DNA from: Clostridium chromiireducens | GTDB taxonomy: Bacteria; Bacillota; Clostridia; Clostridiales; Clostridiaceae | DNA length: 64,000 nt | Direction of reading: 5' to 3' | Assembly: GCF_002029255.1 (NCBI RefSeq) | Contig: NZ_MZGT01000021.1 | Span: forward strand, 1 to 64,000 | Shown here: positions 9,485-16,766 of the stretch, piece by piece | Layout of the letters: every line of letters starts with the position of its first letter | How positions within the stretch are numbered: position 1 is the stretch's first letter | The notes under the pieces: generated by a model | The model's input: the letters and a program-made list of their open reading frames with translations, nothing else | What the model was told of the DNA's origin: nothing | Databases searched by the model: none | Translations under genes and position numbers: made by a program

Positions 9485-9530
9485 AAAGCCGAGCTTTTCT
9501 TATATTTAGGAAATCTCGGCTTTAATTAAA
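9485..9530 (+). terminator. Terminator after the GGDEF gene (repeated hairpin type)
   Basis: AAAGCCGAG pairs with CTCGGCTTT, with an inner segment TTCTTATATTTAGGAAAT. The inner segment is nearly identical in the hairpins at 10926 and 46935. Confidence 0.7.
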
Positions 9531-9835
9531 TTTCAAGAGTAAAGAGAAACTGAAAACTTCCCGGTAAAAACTAGAAAATAATTTTATGTATTTGAGAGAA
9601 ATTTAAAAGTAGCTTGATTTATATAATGGCTATGAGGGAGTAGGTAAAATATTTAAGGACTATCTGTCATAAACACTAACAGTGCGCTTGTAAATTACTT
9701 AAATCCAAAATCAATTGAAACAGAAGAGGCGTTTGATTTTGAAATATATCCTTAATGAAAAGAATGTAGATTATTATAACAATAATTTAATAGTTAAAAA
9801 TGATAAGCAGAAGTTTAAATAAACTTCTGTTTTTT
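9531..9835 (+). other. Probable decayed gene ending in a strong terminator
   Basis: Short coding-like pieces lie in two frames. One near 9614-9672 ends in GKIFKDYLS and a stop. The other, near 9668-9755, ends in EAFDFEIYP and a stop. They look like a frameshifted, truncated gene, but I cannot assign a family. A strong terminator follows at 9808-9835, where CAGAAGTTT/AAACTTCTG is followed by six Ts. Confidence 0.3.
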
Positions 9836-9953
9836 GTGGTAAAATATAACTAATAACTAGAATTTGTAATTAAAAGATATAATATGAAGTGAATTGGACA
9901 AAGTAATCATAAATGATTTAAAAAAATGCGAAAAATTGAATATAATTAACCTC

Positions 9954-9985
9954 TTGACTTTACCCTTAACTGGAAGGTTTATACT
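9954..9985 (+). promoter_or_regulatory. MerR-type promoter/operator of the MerR gene
   Basis: The -35 box TTGACT (9954-9959) and -10 box TATACT (9980-9985) are 20 bases apart instead of 17. The spacer holds the imperfect palindrome CCTTAACTGGAAGG. Long spacers carrying a palindrome are the hallmark of MerR-family promoters that are untwisted by the bound activator. The gene it drives is a MerR protein, so autoregulation is likely. Confidence 0.8.
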
Positions 9986-10014
9986 ATGGTTGTCGGCAGA
10001 AAGGAGAATGGATT

Positions 10015-10833
10015 GTGTACACTATTGGTCAATTTTCAAAAATTGGGAGAGTTTCAACTAAGACACTTCGTTATTATGACGATATTGAGCTGTTAAAGCC
10101 AGCATACGTGGATAGAACTACTCAGTATAGATACTATTCATATGAGCAAGTTTTACAACTTCTTTCCATAACTGAATTAAAAGAATATGGCCTAAAATTA
10201 GAAGAAATTAAGGCTATTATGGATAAGCAGGATGTTGACTTACTTAAAAAGTTTCTAAATAATAAAATCACTGAGATTGATAAAGAAGTTCAAAATAGTC
10301 TGAAACTCAAACATTCTATTGAAAAAAAAATCAAAAAAATTGAGTCAGGAGGCAATATTATGGAAGCAAAGAAAGATTTAAAGGTTGAATTGAAGGAAAG
10401 ACAGCCACTAGTTGTTATTAGTAGACGAACAATCACAAGTATGAGCAATATAAGCAGTGTTATAGGAAAGGTATTTGAGGATATTTTTAAGATGAATCTT
10501 AAGCCAGCAGGGTCTGTAATGACAGTTTATCATGATAAACAAGAATTTGATGTTGAAAATGCAGATTGTGAGATTTGCGTTCCAGTGAATAGTAATGCAA
10601 ATATGGAGAAAACCGAAAAAATAAAGGAATTTGCAGGTGGACTAGTTGCGACTACAACCTTTGTAGGACCATATTCTAGGCTTGGAGAAGCTTATGCAAA
10701 AGTAACGAAATGGATTGAAGACAATGGATATAAGTATGCTGGGGCACCTTTTGATATTTATTTGAATGGACCTCAAAGTGTTAAAAGTCCAGAAGAGTTT
10801 GTGACAGAGGTTTGTTTTCCAATTAGTAAATAG
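10015..10833 (+). CDS. MerR family regulator with GyrI-like effector-binding domain
   Basis: A 272-residue regulator of the BmrR/BltR type. Residues 1-70 form the MerR winged helix (YTIGQFSKIGRVSTKTLRYY), followed by a long dimerisation helix to about residue 110. Residues 115-272 form a GyrI/AraC-type effector-binding fold, which in relatives binds hydrophobic or cationic drugs. The GTG start is set by AAGGAG eight bases upstream. No efflux pump or target gene is adjacent; the next gene is over 600 bases away. It may act only on itself and distant targets, or the former partner gene has been lost (see the remnants on either side). Confidence 0.88.
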   Translation: MYTIGQFSKIGRVSTKTLRYYDDIELLKPAYVDRTTQYRYYSYEQVLQLLSITELKEYGLKLEEIKAIMDKQDVDLLKKFLNNKITEIDKEVQNSLKLKHSIEKKIKKIESGGNIMEAKKDLKVELKERQPLVVISRRTITSMSNISSVIGKVFEDIFKMNLKPAGSVMTVYHDKQEFDVENADCEICVPVNSNANMEKTEKIKEFAGGLVATTTFVGPYSRLGEAYAKVTKWIEDNGYKYAGAPFDIYLNGPQSVKSPEEFVTEVCFPISK

Positions 10834-10925
10834 TATATTGATGTGTAAGATCGAATTTTATATTTGTTGCTAAGCAACTATGCGCTTATATAATGAATAA
10901 TGCATCCAATTTTTAAGAGTTAAAT

Positions 10926-10969
10926 AGGCTGAGATTTTCATATATTTAGAAAATCTCAGCCTTTTTTTA
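10926..10969 (+). terminator. Terminator after the MerR gene (repeated hairpin type)
   Basis: A perfect 13-base-pair stem AGGCTGAGATTTT/AAAATCTCAGCCT around a TATATTTAG loop, followed by seven Ts. Same family as the hairpins at 9485 and 46935. Confidence 0.85.
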
Positions 10970-11190
10970 TACTGCTTATACCAGAGCGCTCATTTTTTAG
11001 GTGAATACTACTCAGGACAGAGAACATCATAGCTTAAATGTAATTATTAAACTTTTTTGAAAATAAAAGTCCTCAATATATAATATTGACTTTTGAGAAT
11101 ATTTGACTTAGTACAAAGTTATACTAAGTATAAAAATATACGAAGTGTAATCTTTAATATGGCTTAAAGTTGCATATCCTAGAGGGAATT

Positions 11191-11364
11191 ATGATGATGA
11201 ATAGAAGAGAACGTAAAAAAGAGTTAACTTAGATATATCAAAAGCCCAAATCATATAAAGGGGAAATCCTTGTAGCGCCTTTTACTGATCTAGGATGGGC
11301 GCCACTTTTTATAAATGCAGGTGGATTAGTAATGGAAGTAGGGGGACTTTTAACTTTATTATGA
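11191..11364 (+). pseudogene. Remnant of a PEP synthase/PPDK-type swivelling domain
   Basis: One frame reads from ATG 11191 through a TAG at 11230 and on to a TGA at 11362. The second part contains KGEILVAPFTDLGWAPLF, then a glycine-rich stretch ending EVGGLLT. This is the phosphohistidine swivelling domain of PEP synthase, pyruvate phosphate dikinase and rifampicin phosphotransferase proteins. Those have a catalytic His directly after GGLMT or GGLLT. Here the frame ends before that His, and the rest of the enzyme is missing. It is a non-functional fragment. The upstream NRRERKKEL may be part of the same ancestral gene. Confidence 0.75.
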
Positions 11365-11462
11365 TATTCATGTACTTAAATGAATAGTGCAAATCAATAT
11401 ATGAAAAAATAAAATAAAAATATATCTATAATATAGAGAGAAAAATGTGAGGATAAATCTTT

Positions 11463-12554
11463 ATGAAAAAGTTTATATGTCTATTTTTTGTAGTGTTGCT
11501 AGCTTGTATTTTCATAGTGCCTGTTTCTAATTGTAATGCAGATACTATTACTACAAGCGAAGATAGCGATAATAAAATTTATGATTTGCAGCAGAATGAG
11601 TTTAAATACTATAAAATTACGCATAAAGGAGCTCTAGGAATTCCGATTTCAGGTTCATTTCCAGAGTCTGAGGTGGGGGATATTAGAAAATATACGGTAG
11701 AGCCTAAGTACTTTGAATCTATCAGTAATAATAAGGTTGAAATAACTATTTCACAAGTTAATATTACAGGATCGACTGATAACTTTGATACGATTTTGAA
11801 AGATAATAAGTATATAAAGGACATAAAATTAGAGCAACTTGAGAATAATACTGTAAAAGTTAATATTGAAACTTTTGGAAAAACTAATATTAAAGTAAGT
11901 CCAGTAAAAAGAAGATATTCATCCCTAGGAGACAATAAATATAAATTTACAACCTTTATAGATGTTACTTTTGAAGAAAAGATTAAGGATAATTCTAAAA
12001 TAATAATTATTGATCCTGGCCATGGAGGCTCAGAGCTTGGAACAACAGCTAATTTTACTTATGAAAAGCAGTTGAATTTAGATATATCAAAAAGAATAAA
12101 AGAAAATCTTGAAAAAGCAGGATATCGCACATATATAACAAGAAATGATGATACCAATGTAGGGTTATTGGATAGAACAGATTGTGCAAATCTTTTAAAT
12201 GCAGATTTATTTTTCTGCATACATAATAATTCACTTCCGCTAGATGTGACTATGCAGTGTGTTCATATGTTTAGAGGAACTACGGTGCTATATAATTCAA
12301 CTGCACCAAAACCAGGAAGAGAATTTGCTACTATACTTATGCGGGAAGTATCTAGCACAATAAAAACTAATACATATCCACTTCAGGATAGACCAAATCT
12401 TGCAGTTTTATCTTCAGCATGGTGCCCGGCAGTACTTTTGGAAACTACCGTCGAGACTGATGATGGGGATGCAAAGATGATGATGCATAGAATTAACAGT
12501 CAGAAAGTTTCTGATGCATCACTTAGAGCTGTAAATAAATATTTTAACGAGTAA
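11463..12554 (+). CDS. Secreted N-acetylmuramoyl-L-alanine amidase (Amidase_3)
   Basis: Peptidoglycan hydrolase of 363 residues that cleaves between muramic acid and L-alanine. A signal peptide covers residues 1-27. The first half is a beta-rich domain without clear repeats and may target the enzyme to the wall. The catalytic domain starts near residue 178 with IIIDPGHGG (zinc His near 186). The second zinc ligand is the Glu in NFTYEKQLN, the third is the His in FCIHNNS, and the catalytic Glu lies in VLLETT. All key residues are present, so it should be active. It is followed after 100 bases by a second exported protein on the same strand. Confidence 0.85.
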   Translation: MKKFICLFFVVLLACIFIVPVSNCNADTITTSEDSDNKIYDLQQNEFKYYKITHKGALGIPISGSFPESEVGDIRKYTVEPKYFESISNNKVEITISQVNITGSTDNFDTILKDNKYIKDIKLEQLENNTVKVNIETFGKTNIKVSPVKRRYSSLGDNKYKFTTFIDVTFEEKIKDNSKIIIIDPGHGGSELGTTANFTYEKQLNLDISKRIKENLEKAGYRTYITRNDDTNVGLLDRTDCANLLNADLFFCIHNNSLPLDVTMQCVHMFRGTTVLYNSTAPKPGREFATILMREVSSTIKTNTYPLQDRPNLAVLSSAWCPAVLLETTVETDDGDAKMMMHRINSQKVSDASLRAVNKYFNE

Positions 12555-12654
12555 ATATCCTAGGTATGTGGAAGAAAATAAAAGAACAATTATATAAGTA
12601 TATTGGTCTATTACTTTTTGAAGGTGCCGTAGATAACTGAAGGAGGGGATATAC

Positions 12655-14067
12655 ATGCGGTTAACAAAGATTATTAGTGAATTTTTTTCAGTTATTATTA
12701 TTCCAGCAATAATTCTTATATCATATAACAGCAGTGCAAAAGCTGATGAAGCATCTGGTGCGGATTTTGCCCATACAGATTTAGGCACTGTTTCAGGATT
12801 AGCAGTTGAAAAGCAAAGTCCATATGTTGAATATGCAGGAGTTGACCATTATCCAGTTATAAGTGGTGACACAGTTAAAATTAATATTAGTTCTAAATAT
12901 GACGGAGATTATTCAGACTATGGTAGCTATGATCCAGTGCAGTATAAAGTGTTTATAGCTAAGTATAATGATAAGAGATATACAGAATTAACTAAGGGAT
13001 ATACAAAAGCCATACCAGCATACAATGATTTTATTATAGAAGATAATAAGCCGTTAACTGAAGGTAATTACAAAGTTATGATTTTTGTAAAGAGATCTTC
13101 ATCTAAAGGAATAGCGCAGAACTCATATGGTGCATATGACAATTTATATAATTTTAATTTCACCTCATTTAGCAGTTTAAATGCTCCTAAAAACGATGAT
13201 TCGAAGGTTTCAAATTCATCAGGTAATATTGTAAATGATGGAATGGCTGTGGAAGATAATGATTATATATATTATATAAACAGAGTGGGAGATGTTTATG
13301 GAGCGGCTCCTGATTATCTATATAAAATAAAGAAAAATGATATCCCTAGAAAAGATTTTTGTGATTTAAGTTATAATACAAAAGTAATTCCAAATAGAGT
13401 ATGGAATCTTAATCTTGTTGATGACTGGATATATTATAGCAATTGGAAAGATCCTTTTCATCATAGTATAAATAAAGTTAAAAAGGATGGAACAGAAGAC
13501 ACATTGATTGCAAATGAGGCAACAGGTAATATGTTTGTAGAGGGAAATTGGATATATTATGTTAAAAGAACTAATTCTCATTCAATTGATTTAAATAATA
13601 TATACAAGATGTCCTTAGATGGTACTTGTAGAATAAAGCTTAATTCTACTGCTACAGAAGATATGACCGTAAGTAATGAATGGATTTACTACACCAATAT
13701 ATCTGATGGATATAAAATCTACAGAATGAAATTAGATGGCAGTGATAATGTAAAAATCTGTGATGATGAAACTTTATTTATGACTGTATGCGAAGATACT
13801 GTATTCTATAGTAATAAGTCAGATGATGATAAGTTATATAAAATAAATGCAGATGGAACTCAGAAAGTGAAATTATCTAATAACAAAGTTACATTTATAA
13901 ATGCAAGTAAAGATTATGTTTATTATGTAAATTACTCAGATAATGAAAATCTTTATAAAATTCCAGCTAGTGGAGGAAGATCTAAAAAAATCACTAATGA
14001 ATATGGAACTAATATAACAATTCTAAATGATAAAATATATTTTGATGGCATGTTTTATAATAGTTGA
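12655..14067 (+). CDS. Exported DUF5050-like beta-propeller protein
   Basis: A 470-residue secreted protein with a signal peptide ending near residue 30 (SSAKADE) and a GAAGGAGGGG ribosome binding site. Residues 40-165 form a separate domain. From about residue 190 it has repeated blades of the form WIYYxNxxDxxxIYRMKLDG, typical of DUF5050 proteins, which resemble low-density-lipoprotein-receptor YWTD propellers. No catalytic residues are recognisable. The domain is common in clostridial surface proteins and probably mediates binding. It may be co-transcribed with the amidase 100 bases upstream, since I see no terminator between them. Confidence 0.75.
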   Translation: MRLTKIISEFFSVIIIPAIILISYNSSAKADEASGADFAHTDLGTVSGLAVEKQSPYVEYAGVDHYPVISGDTVKINISSKYDGDYSDYGSYDPVQYKVFIAKYNDKRYTELTKGYTKAIPAYNDFIIEDNKPLTEGNYKVMIFVKRSSSKGIAQNSYGAYDNLYNFNFTSFSSLNAPKNDDSKVSNSSGNIVNDGMAVEDNDYIYYINRVGDVYGAAPDYLYKIKKNDIPRKDFCDLSYNTKVIPNRVWNLNLVDDWIYYSNWKDPFHHSINKVKKDGTEDTLIANEATGNMFVEGNWIYYVKRTNSHSIDLNNIYKMSLDGTCRIKLNSTATEDMTVSNEWIYYTNISDGYKIYRMKLDGSDNVKICDDETLFMTVCEDTVFYSNKSDDDKLYKINADGTQKVKLSNNKVTFINASKDYVYYVNYSDNENLYKIPASGGRSKKITNEYGTNITILNDKIYFDGMFYNS

Positions 14068-14068
14068 G

Positions 14069-14100
14069 TTTTAACCACTACAAAAATGTAGTGGTTAAAA
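14069..14100. terminator. Bidirectional terminator between converging genes
   Basis: A perfect 13-base-pair stem TTTTAACCACTAC/GTAGTGGTTAAAA with a six-base loop. It separates the DUF5050 gene from the small minus-strand gene. Confidence 0.8.
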
Positions 14101-14173
14101 TATTTGATGAAAATGAGTATTTATACGTCAATAGAAGTTAAAATCCTATTTATCAACGATAACTAAATATATA

Positions 14174-14272
14174 TTATTTGAAATCATTTTTATTGCTATT
14201 TTTATTACTATTCTTTTTTTGAGCAGTTTTACTCTTATTGCTCTTATCATTGCTGTATTTGGAATCACTCAT
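14174..14272 (-). CDS. Small basic Lys/Asn/Ser-rich protein (32 aa)
   Basis: A 32-codon reading frame starting MSDSKYSNDK and ending NKNDFK. It consists almost entirely of Lys, Asn and Ser with no hydrophobic segment. The very strong ribosome binding site AGGTGGTGAT, at ideal distance from the ATG, argues that it is translated. No family is recognised. Small basic proteins of this kind in clostridia are sometimes spore-associated or nucleic-acid-binding, but that is a guess. Confidence 0.5.
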   Translation of the reverse strand: MSDSKYSNDKSNKSKTAQKKNSNKNSNKNDFK

Positions 14273-14544
14273 TGATATCACCACCTTTTTCACTTTTATT
14301 GCTATATTCTATAATTAGTATTTACATTTTAAATTAATTATATAGATATTATTCTCAAAATTAATAACTTAATACGTTGTGATTAAAAAGCACTTAAAGA
14401 AATATAATGTACATGAAAGTGAGAGCTCCAATTTTGCATTTGAACTCTCAAGTTTTCTCAGTGAATGAGGATAATAGACAAAATATAAATTGACATCATT
14501 TGCCGAAACAGTATAATATAAAATAAAAAGGAAGTGAATTTACA

Positions 14545-14586
14545 ATGACTCTAACTATAGTAGTTAGCTCCATGCAAAGATTGTAG
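14545..14586 (+). CDS. Leader peptide (13 aa) upstream of the CD3324/Mor-like gene
   Basis: ATG 14545 with GGAAGTGA upstream encodes MTLTIVVSSMQRL and stops with TAG at 14584-14586. Its last codons overlap segment P1 (14567-14580), the switching strand of the alternative RNA structures described in the next entry. A leader ORF ending inside the switching strand is the arrangement of ribosome-stalling attenuators such as ermC. A leader ORF in the same position precedes the paralogous gene at 63581. Translation is inferred. Confidence 0.5.
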   Translation: MTLTIVVSSMQRL

Positions 14587-14695
14587 CATATGAAAAACTT
14601 TTGCTTGGAGCCAATATATAAATATTGAGTTTTTCATATTTTACTCTTCTTTGCATCTTCATTTATAAATTAAATGTTGATTGGAGCGAGGGTTT
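14566..14695 (+). promoter_or_regulatory. Candidate attenuator with mutually exclusive stems
   Basis: Five segments occur in the order P1 (14567-14580), P2 (14588-14598), P1' (14600-14611), P2' (14629-14639), P1'' (14648-14656). Fold A pairs GCTCCATGCAAA with TTTGCTTGGAGC (11 of 12). Fold B pairs ATGCAAAGA with TCTTTGCAT (9 of 9) and ATATGAAAAAC with GTTTTTCATAT (11 of 11). In fold B, GCTCCA of P1 can also pair with TGGAGC of the gene's Shine-Dalgarno (14682-14687). No T-run follows, so control of translation is more likely than of termination. Confidence 0.6.
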
Positions 14696-14971
14696 ATGAA
14701 ATATGAAAAAGCACAAAATATACTGCCACACGGTATAATTGAGACAATTCAAAATTATATTGATGGCGGATATATCTATATACCTAAAAAAAATGAAAAT
14801 AAAAAGTCCTGGGGAGAAAATACTGAGACTAAAAGATATCTTAATGAAAGAGATAAGGAAATTTTCGATAAGTATTCCTCTGGAACGTCTGTTAAAATTC
14901 TAGCTGAAAAGTATTTCTTAACAGAAGGCAGTATTAGAAGAATAATCAGGAATCAAAAGAATTCTACTTAG
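14696..14971 (+). CDS. CD3324 family / Mor-like DNA-binding protein
   Basis: A 91-residue protein resembling the small clostridial CD3324/Mor transcription activator family. It starts MKYEKAQNILPHG, has the conserved GGYIYIPKK segment and a tryptophan in SWGENT, then a C-terminal helix-turn-helix (SVKILAEKYFLTEGSIRRII). It probably regulates transcription. The targets are not evident. I chose ATG 14696 (ribosome binding site GGAGCGAGG) over TTG 14681, which would overlap that site. The paralogue at 63581 starts the same way (MKYLNAAEVLPED), which supports this start. Expression is probably governed by the leader immediately upstream. Confidence 0.7.
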   Translation: MKYEKAQNILPHGIIETIQNYIDGGYIYIPKKNENKKSWGENTETKRYLNERDKEIFDKYSSGTSVKILAEKYFLTEGSIRRIIRNQKNST

Positions 14972-14976
14972 ATATA

Positions 14977-15022
14977 AAGGCATATTTTTCACAGTTGGTA
15001 CTATGAAAAATATGCCTTGAAT
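14977..15022 (+). terminator. Terminator after the CD3324/Mor-like gene
   Basis: AAGGCATATTTTTCA pairs perfectly with TGAAAAATATGCCTT and is followed by GAATTTTT. A second small hairpin, AAGCTA/TAGCTT plus six Ts, lies at 15046-15073. Confidence 0.8.
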
Positions 15023-15215
15023 TTTTATCTCCATATATTTGTTTGAAGCTATTTTTTGGAGGTAGCTTTTTTAACTGTAGTTCATGCTGTATATTGCTTA
15101 GTATTAAGTTTAAAAAATATAATAAGATTTACATATTAAGTTTTAAAGTAAAAAGTTCAAGCATATCATAGATTGATTACTATGTTTGGATTATTTATGA
15201 AAGGTGTAAATCTAT

Positions 15216-16610
15216 ATGAAGAAAACTAATATGAAAAAGCTTTTTAAAATTGAATTTAATAAAAAAATTATTACTTTTATAGTATTAACTATAGTAGTAT
15301 ATTTGCTTATTTCGTTATATTTTGCTAGTCATTATTTTTTTAATACAGAAATAAATGGAATAAATATATCGTTAAAAGCACATAAGGATGTAGATAATGT
15401 GATTAATAGTTATATTAAAGATTATAAGCTAAAGTTAATTGAAAGAGAGGGGGAAACAGAAGAAATATTAGGGCAAGATATAGGACTGCAATACAATGAA
15501 AAAAATGACATTCCTAAAATTAATAAAATACAAAGTTCATTTAAATGGATAAGTTCCTTATTAATGGAGCAAGATTATTATGAAGAAGACTTATTACTCT
15601 ATAATAAAGATAAGCTGGAGAACAAAATAAATGATTTAAATTGTTTGAATAAAGAGATTATAGATCCCCAAAATGTAACTTTCGTGTATTCAAATGGTTC
15701 TTATGAAGTGGTTAAAGAAGTATATGGAAACAAGATATACACAGATAAATTAAAAGAATCTATAAAGATTAGTATATCAAAAGGAAAAGCAAATTTAGAT
15801 TTAAATGAAAATGCTTGCTACGAAAATCCAAAGTACACAATTGAATCAAATAAAACTATGGAAACTAAGAATTTATTAAATAAGTATGTGGGAGCAAAGA
15901 TAAATTATACATTTGGAAATAAGAATGAAATAGTAGATGGAGATACAATAAATAAGTGGCTTAGCGTAGATGATAATTTAGAAGTATTGATAGATAAAAA
16001 AGCAGTTTATAGTTATATAAGCGAACTTAGTAAAAAATACAATACAGTTGGTATACCAAGAGAATTTAAAGCATCTACAAATAAAATAATAGAAATTAAA
16101 GGTGGATTCTATGGGTGGAAAATTAATTCTATTGGTGAAACAAAAGCATTATTAGAAAATATAGAGCGTGGGGAAATACTCCAAAAAGAACCTATATATA
16201 CACAAAAGGCTTTATATAGGGAGGAAGATGATATAGGTAATACTTATGTTGAAATTAATATAACAAGACAGCATTTATGGTTTTATAAGGATGGGAAGCT
16301 TGTAACTCAAGGAGATGTAGTAACAGGTAATCCTAATAGAGGTAATTCTACTAAACTTGGAGTTTATATGCTTAATTATAAAGAAAAAGGTTCTACTTTA
16401 AATGGACCTGGTTATGAATCAGATGTAAGTTATTGGATGCCTTTTAATGGAAATATAGGAATACACGATGCAAGCTGGAGATATTCTTTTGGTGGTAATA
16501 TATATAAGAATAATGGATCTCATGGATGCGTAAATGCTCCGATATATTTAGCTAAAAAGATTTATGATAATATAGAGCCTGGAACACCTATCATATGTTA
16601 TGAAGAATAG
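15216..16610 (+). CDS. Membrane-anchored L,D-transpeptidase (YkuD) with peptidoglycan-binding domain
   Basis: A 464-residue cell-wall enzyme anchored by a single transmembrane helix at residues 17-37. Residues 50-330 contain two copies of the PG_binding_4-type repeat found before YkuD domains in clostridia. The C-terminal catalytic domain (345-464) has IGIHDASWR and the active-site motif GSHGCVNAP with the nucleophilic Cys near residue 438. It should form 3-3 peptide cross-links in peptidoglycan or attach ligands to it. All catalytic residues are present. It stands alone between the CD3324/Mor-like gene and the ABC-F gene. Confidence 0.88.
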   Translation: MKKTNMKKLFKIEFNKKIITFIVLTIVVYLLISLYFASHYFFNTEINGINISLKAHKDVDNVINSYIKDYKLKLIEREGETEEILGQDIGLQYNEKNDIPKINKIQSSFKWISSLLMEQDYYEEDLLLYNKDKLENKINDLNCLNKEIIDPQNVTFVYSNGSYEVVKEVYGNKIYTDKLKESIKISISKGKANLDLNENACYENPKYTIESNKTMETKNLLNKYVGAKINYTFGNKNEIVDGDTINKWLSVDDNLEVLIDKKAVYSYISELSKKYNTVGIPREFKASTNKIIEIKGGFYGWKINSIGETKALLENIERGEILQKEPIYTQKALYREEDDIGNTYVEINITRQHLWFYKDGKLVTQGDVVTGNPNRGNSTKLGVYMLNYKEKGSTLNGPGYESDVSYWMPFNGNIGIHDASWRYSFGGNIYKNNGSHGCVNAPIYLAKKIYDNIEPGTPIICYEE

Positions 16611-16697
16611 AAGTTAAAACATCTATATAAGATTTACTTGAGCACAATATTGTTTTTAATAATGCCTTAATCGATTATAAACATTACAGAATCATTT

Positions 16698-16766
16698 ATG
16701 AACTTGGACTTTGTTTTGCATAGTGATATTATTCCTTATGAGGACATAAGGAGAGGGATAATATGA
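16698..16766 (+). other. Possible 22-codon leader ORF overlapping the ABC-F start
   Basis: ATG 16698 opens a frame of 22 codons whose TGA overlaps the ABC-F start codon as ATGA. It runs through both arms of the hairpin that hides the ABC-F ribosome binding site. No good Shine-Dalgarno precedes it, so translation is doubtful. Confidence 0.3.
16726..16764 (+). promoter_or_regulatory. Hairpin sequestering the ABC-F ribosome binding site and start
   Basis: Inner stem CCTTATG (16734-16740) pairs with CATAAGG (16745-16751), which contains part of the Shine-Dalgarno AAGGAG. Outer stem ATATTAT (16726-16732) pairs with ATAATAT (16758-16764), which reaches into the ATG. This is the geometry expected for translational attenuation of an antibiotic-responsive ABC-F gene. 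Confidence 0.55.
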
